Translations under genes and position numbers: made by a program | Shown: positions 59,939 to 64,000 of the stretch, piece after piece | How positions within the stretch are numbered: position 1 is the first letter of the stretch | How the letters are laid out: each line of letters begins with the position of its first letter | Assembly (NCBI GenBank): GCA_905221605.1 | Contig: CAJNDS010002073.1 | Span: 455,717-519,716, forward strand | Length of the DNA: 64,000 bases | Source: Symbiodinium natans | Lineage: Eukaryota; Sar; Dinophyceae; Suessiales; Symbiodiniaceae | Direction of reading: 5' to 3' | Notes under the pieces: model-generated | What the model was told of the DNA's origin: nothing | The model's database searches: none | The model's input: only the letters and a program-made list of their open reading frames with translations

Positions 59939-60226
59939 GCCTCTTCAGGCCTCTTCTGCCGACCGCGCGGTGGGACGGGGCCTTGAATTCGACGCTCCCG
60001 CTGTGGTTTCGCGCGAATTCCGTTGCGCTGTGGTTTCGCGCGAGTTCCGTTGCATTTCGATGCTCCCGCTGCATTTTTCGCGCGACTTCCGGCCTCCGTG
60101 GCTTCTTCAGGCCTCTTCTGGGGGGGCCACTTAGGTTGCCGACCGCAACGGCGCGCGCGGTGGGACGCGGCCTTGGTTTCGATGCTCCCGCTGTGGTTTC
60201 GCGCGACTTCCATTGCGTTTCGATCT
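59939..60226. repeat. GC-rich nested tandem repeat
   Basis: A unit containing CTCTTC..GCGGTGGGACG.GGCCTTG and GCTCCCGCTGTGGTTTCGCG occurs twice (from about 59,941 and from about 60,104), and the inner word GTGGTTTCGCGCGA occurs three times, with a variant (CATTTTTCGCGCGA). Open frames on both strands here come from the repeat and its high GC, not from a recognisable gene. Confidence 0.75.
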
Positions 60227-60294
60227 AAACCCTAAACCCTGGAGAGAGAGCATCAGAGCAGAGCGTGAAAAGGTTCCTCCTCAGAGGCCCCTTC

Positions 60295-60406
60295 CTAGGG
60301 CCCAGAGTAGGCCCTTCTTCCTTTGTTTATGAGTTTAGGTTCCCTTGTAATCCCCTTTAAGCCAAAAAGGGCACCCTTTTTTTGTCCTTCCCTACTCTTG
60401 GGTCTA
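60295..60406. repeat. Fold-back family 3, full-length copy
   Basis: Starts CTAGGGCCCAGAGTAGGCCC and ends CCCTACTCTTGGGTCTAG, with the centre CCCCTTTAAGCCAAAAAGGG. Confidence 0.75.
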
Positions 60407-60889
60407 GCTTCTGGGCGTACTTTCGTTGCACTTGCCCTCCCAACTTCTCTTGGCTTGCCCTTGTTTTTGTCGTTTAGGATTTAGGGTTTAGGGTTCTAGG
60501 GTCATCGGTTGTTGTACATGATTTTTTCCGTTGTGTGCAGTGGCTGCAAGAGTACTTCCAAGACTTGCAGGGTGTTTTAATATTTTTTTTGTTGGGGGGG
60601 GGGGGGGGGGGGGGGGGGGCAGGTGCCCACATGCAGCGTTTGGGGTTTTTTGTTTGTTTCATGTGTGTAGCAAGTTTTTGGGGTTTCTGGACTACGTACA
60701 AAGGTTAATACCCTCACGGTTGCCCAGCAACTGCGGTAGTGGTCAAGGACTTCGCGTAAATCTGGCAAAAGCTCCCCCTCCCCCGGGTTTAGGGTTTAGG
60801 GTTTAGGGTTTAGGGTTTATGGCCGTGTCTCAGCTAAGCTACCCCGAATTAAACCTGGCTGTGTGTGTAAGAGAGGGCAAGCTAGGCAG

Positions 60890-60949
60890 CATGAGCAGGA
60901 CGACCTTCTTGGCCTTGAGCTTGAGGAGGGCGACGAGCAGTTCAAGAAG
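60890..60949 (+). other. Candidate 60-base exon with splice-like borders
   Basis: Preceded by GCTAGGCAG (acceptor-like) and followed by GTGAGC (donor-like). The 60 bases read exactly 20 codons, HEQDDLLGLELEEGDEQFKK, an acidic helix. TTTAGGG arrays lie just outside both borders, so the flanking introns would be built of telomere-like repeats. Confidence 0.4.
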
Positions 60950-61492
60950 GTGAGCTGGGTTTAGGGTTTAGGGTTTAGGGTTTAGGGTTTAGGGTTTGGG
61001 GTTTAGGGTTTAGGGTTTAGGTTGTAGGGTTAGGAAAGCGATTGCGTGTATAGTGAGGCATCCTGTCGGGTCTACCTGATTCCTATGTCCAACCCTAGAA
61101 ACCCCGGGACCCTAAAACCTTAAGCCCTAAGCCCTAAACCCTAAACTAAGCCCTAAGCCTTATAAACCCTAAACCCTAAACCCTGTTTGCTGAGGAGGCG
61201 ATTCCGGAATCGCAAGCCAGTCTTCAGTCAAAGGTCAAGAGTTCCCAGAAGCCTCAATGAAGCTGAAGTTCACATCCTGGGCTGTTCTAAAGTTTAGGGT
61301 TTAGGGTTTAGGGTTTAGAGTTTAGGGTTTAGGGTTTAGGGTTTAGGGTTTAGGGCCACTTCTTTTGTTTGGGGTTGCCATTGCACATGCGTACAACGGA
61401 CCCCATGTGAAAACTTCGCCCCATAACCCTACAACCCTCTAGAACCCCTATAATGAACCCCAATCCGGCAGCTCTACTAGCCTAGAACCCCT

Positions 61493-61600
61493 AAACCCTA
61501 AACCCTAAACCCTAAACCCTAAACCCTAAACCCTAAACCCTAAACCCTAAACCCTAAACCCTAAACCCTAAACCCTAAACTAAACCCTAAACCCGCCTCA
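61493..61600. repeat. CCCTAAA tandem array, about 14 units
   Basis: Regular heptamers with one deletion (AAACTAAA) near the end. Confidence 0.9.
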
Positions 61601-62075
61601 GCTCTAAGTCCTAAACCCTAAACCACCGTAAGAACCCTAAACCCTAAGATCCCAAACCCAAGCCCCGAATGTGCGTTTCCCCAAATAGGCGGGGGTACCC
61701 CTGCTATACCCCAAAGAGACTAGAATCCCCTTAAGGAACCCCCAAAAGTGTACCCCTACACACTAAACCCTAAAGCCCAAGCCCTATAGACCCCTAAGGC
61801 CTAAACCCTAAGAACCCAAACCCTGAAACCCTGAACCTAAACCCTAAACCCTAAACCTAAGAACCCTAAACCCAAAAATTCCCTAAGCCTAAGAACCCTA
61901 AGCCCTAAGAATTACTAAGAACCCTAAACCCTAAGAATTACTAAGAACCCTAACCCCTAAGAATTGCTATGAACCCAAAACCCTAAGCCCTACATGAGCT
62001 TCCTGCCAGATCGAATTCCACCATCCGCCCAACACGGCGCCCACGGTCCCGGAGGCGCGGTTGTTGCGGTTTAGG

Positions 62076-62660
62076 TTGGGTTCGGCCGGTCCACACTAAC
62101 AGTCACCACCAGCAGACCCACAAATAAAAGCACCCGGTAAATGCCAAAAAACTGACTGGGATTCCTGCTATTCCTGGTGCTATGCCTGGTGCTATTTCTG
62201 GTGCTATTTCTGGTGCTATTTTTTGTGCTATTCCTGGTGCCATTTCTGGTGCAATTTTTTGTGCTATTCCTGGTGCTATTTCTGGTGCTATTTTTTGTGC
62301 TATTGTTTGTGCTATTTCTGGTGCTGTTTCTGGTGCTATGTGACTAACAGTCACCATCAGCAGACCCACAAAAAACAGCACCCGGTAAATGCTAAGCTGC
62401 TAAAATTGACTGGGATTCCTGGTGCTATTTCTGGTGCTATTTTTTGTGCTATTCCTGGTGCTATTTCTGGTGCTATTTTGTGTGCTATTGTTTGTGCTAT
62501 TTCTGGTGCTATTTCTGCTGCTATGTGACCACCAGCAGACCCACAAAAAGAAGCACCCGGCAAATGCTAAAATTGACTGGGATTCCTGGTGCTATTTTTG
62601 GCCTGTGTGTTATAAGGCCACGGCGTTATTTGACTGTTAGTGTGGACCGGCCGAACCCAA
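62076..62660. mobile_element. 585-bp non-autonomous transposon with 30-bp inverted ends
   Basis: The ends TTGGGTTCGGCCGGTCCACA (continuing CTAACAGTCA) and their complement at 62,631-62,660 match over all 30 bases. Both ends are directly flanked by GGTTTAGG, an apparent 8-bp target duplication that would fit hAT-like elements. The inside is a minisatellite and has no transposase. The open frames on both strands (Ala-Pro-Glu-Ile or Cys-Tyr-Trp type translations) arise from the repeat. Confidence 0.8.
62158..62600. repeat. 15-bp minisatellite (TTTCTGGTGCTAT type)
   Basis: Alternating TTTCTGGTGCTA, TTTTTTGTGCTA and TTCCTGGTGCTA units form two long blocks. Each block is bordered by AGCAGACCCACAAA..GCACCCGG..AAATGC, which occurs three times, so there is a higher-order duplication inside the element. 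Confidence 0.85.
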
Positions 62661-63036
62661 GGTTTAGGGCTTAAATTTTGGGGTTTAGGGTTTAGGGCTC
62701 AAATTTGGTTTAGGGTTTAGGGTTTAGGGGTTTAGGGTTTAGGGTTGAGAGTTTATCATGCAGATCCTTGAGAGGAGGGGGTTCGGGTGTACGAGGTATA
62801 GGGTTTACAGGTTTTGGGGGGCGCTAGAGCAATCTCCAACTGTGTGTTGCCTCATGTGGGTCTCGTTTGGTTCCTCATCTTTCTGTGGTGTTTAGAGACC
62901 TTGCCCGTCTCCCCTAAACCCTCAACCCAAATTCCCAAACCCTGTAGACCCTAAAACCCTCGACCCTAAAAACCCAAACTCCAGACCCTCCAAAGCCTCA
63001 ACCCCTGCACACCCTAAAGCCCCTAAACGATAAACC

Positions 63037-63099
63037 TGGGACCCAGAGTAGGCCCACATCCCCTTTTCTCAGGGGTCAGGAGGTTACTCTTGGGTCTAG
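63037..63099. repeat. Fold-back family 3, internally deleted copy
   Basis: Starts TGGGACCCAGAGTAGGCCC and ends GGTTACTCTTGGGTCTAG but lacks the centre of full copies, like the copy at 7,791. Confidence 0.65.
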
Positions 63100-63483
63100 A
63101 AGCCCCAAAAATCTCAGGATTGCTGCATGGTCCCTTCATATATGGTCCCGTACCTTCTTTAAAAACCCTAAACCCTCAACCCTAAACCCGAAACCCCAAG
63201 CCCTCTTGGGTTTTACAGGGGTCTCGGAGCCCCCCCAGAGGCAGGGTCCCTTAATGGTCCCGTACCCTTTTTTAAAGGGTTCTGACGTCTGCCCTCGTGG
63301 GTTTCATAGTCTTTCGGCATATCTAAAAGGGGTTTTTCAATGAAGGGCTCATATTCAGGGACCTTGTAACTTCCCCAGCCCTAAACCCTAAACCCTAAAC
63401 CCTAAACCCTAAACCCTAAACCCACGATGCTTCTTTAGAAGGAACACCCCACTGCCTCTTGGTACATCCCTCACGTTCTGCAG

Positions 63484-63552
63484 GACAAGAAGTACCTCTT
63501 CGAGGCGCCCCAGGCGGGAGCTCCGCACTACGGGGCCTGTCCTGCTGGTTCT
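63484..63552 (+). other. Candidate exon island
   Basis: After CACGTTCTGCAG (acceptor-like), one frame reads DKKYLFEAPQAGAPHYGACP then AGS before a TAG. It is GC-rich, and a TTTAGGG array starts a few bases later. It could be a last coding exon. Family unknown. Confidence 0.35.
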
Positions 63553-63934
63553 TAGTAGGGTTTAGGGTTTAGGGTTTAGGGTTTAGGGTTTAGGGTTTAG
63601 GGTTTAGGGTTTAGGGCTAGGCACCTCAAATTCCTCTATAGAAGCCCTTTCAAGGTTTCTGTAGGGTTCAGGGTTTACGGTTTAGTGTTTAGGCTGTAGT
63701 TTTTAAGCTGAGTTTTTTTCTTTTGCAGGCTTGCGGGTTTGAAGTGGAAGTTACGGTTTTTGGGTATTATTGTTTGCAAGTTGCACCCTGAACTGAACTT
63801 AAAGCCTGTTTAGCTCAGAAGCCCGAATCCTGCAGCTTTCTTTGGGAGCCGAAGATTCTAAAGCTCCCTGCACAGAGAGACCAAACGCCTTAAGGCGTTC
63901 AAGTAAGGAGCTTTCCATGAACTGCCGAGCTACG

Positions 63935-64000
63935 TTGGGATGTTCCCCCCTGATACGAACAGTCATCAATAGGGATTATAGGGTATTGTTCAACAACCGC
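63935..64000. repeat. Fold-back family 1, copy F (cut by window end)
   Basis: Starts TTGGGATGTTCCCCCCTG followed by ACAGTCATCAATAGGGATTA. The right arm is not reached within the window. Confidence 0.7.

Larger units (their letters stand above)
60227..62075. other. Host DNA with repeats
   Basis: Contains a T-to-G homopolymer at about 60,583-60,619, TTTAGGG arrays at 60,785-60,820, 60,959-61,020 and 61,295-61,355, and a run of CCCTAAGAA-type words at 61,800-61,990. Apart from listed features no gene is recognised. Confidence 0.55.
62661..63934. other. Host DNA, right end of window
   Basis: TTTAGGG arrays at 62,661-62,750 (degenerate) and 63,557-63,615, a CCCTAAA array at 63,379-63,423, and unique sequence. 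Apart from listed features no gene is recognised. Confidence 0.55.

Noticed and set aside
62103-62674. Repeat-containing protein (Ala-Pro-Glu-Ile or Cys-Tyr-Trp repeats)
   Set aside because: Open frames exist on both strands because the 15-bp unit is divisible by three; they are explained by the minisatellite within a transposon.
1-64000. CRISPR arrays, bacterial operons, rRNA genes, spliced-leader genes
   Set aside because: The repeats are direct heptamers or palindromes without regular unique spacers; no rRNA, spliced-leader or Shine-Dalgarno-type organisation was found.

Overview
The window is eukaryotic nuclear DNA, probably from a unicellular alga or other protist, carrying a complete integrated DNA virus. 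The host part (1-30,936 and 52,071-64,000) is saturated with plant/alveolate-type telomere heptamers (TTTAGGG/CCCTAAA) and their variants. They form well over a hundred short interstitial arrays in both orientations, usually a few hundred bases apart. Between them lie G/C and A/T homopolymers, AT microsatellites, several families of short palindromic (fold-back) elements, and GC-rich islands of 60-110 bases that read like single small exons. No complete host gene can be assembled. A dinoflagellate-like genome is my best guess from the telomere type, the very low coding density and the style of the translated islands, but no spliced-leader, rRNA or tRNA gene was found to confirm it.

The main content is a 21.1-kb Polinton/polinton-like virus (PLV) provirus at 30,937-52,070. 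It is bounded by 489-bp terminal inverted repeats that agree almost perfectly, and both ends abut a run of C, consistent with a 6-bp CCCCCC target duplication. The interior is strikingly AT-rich compared with the host. It encodes the hallmark set: an RVE-family integrase, a protein-primed family B DNA polymerase, a double-jelly-roll major capsid protein, a penton-like minor capsid protein and an A32-like packaging ATPase. It also encodes a lipase-like hydrolase, an 801-aa fibre ending in a self-cleaving S74 (endosialidase-type) chaperone domain, and about seven small putative zinc-binding proteins. Genes run in alternating blocks: minus 31.4-36.7 kb (regulatory, integrase and capsid-associated genes, then penton), plus 36.8-42.7 kb (lipase, MCP, fibre, small genes), minus ATPase, plus small genes, then minus DNA polymerase and a Cys-rich gene. 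All hallmark frames are open, which with the near-identical repeats points to a recent, possibly still functional insertion.

The right 3 kb inside the repeats (about 49.0-51.58 kb) is different: GC-richer, carrying CCCTAAA-like repeats like the host, and encoding one 494-aa protein with a coiled coil and an internal ubiquitin-like domain ending in RGGG. This looks like host-derived cargo or a nested element carried by the virus, and is the most unusual part of the provirus. A 79-bp repeated segment lies directly upstream of both the polymerase and its neighbour; it looks like a shared promoter and moves the likely polymerase start to its second ATG.

Host features worth noting are an RNase H fragment of a dead retroelement (553-900), six fold-back families, a 585-bp element with perfect 30-bp inverted ends inserted into a telomere-like repeat (62,076-62,660), and several exon-like islands, one with consensus-like splice borders (60,890-60,949).
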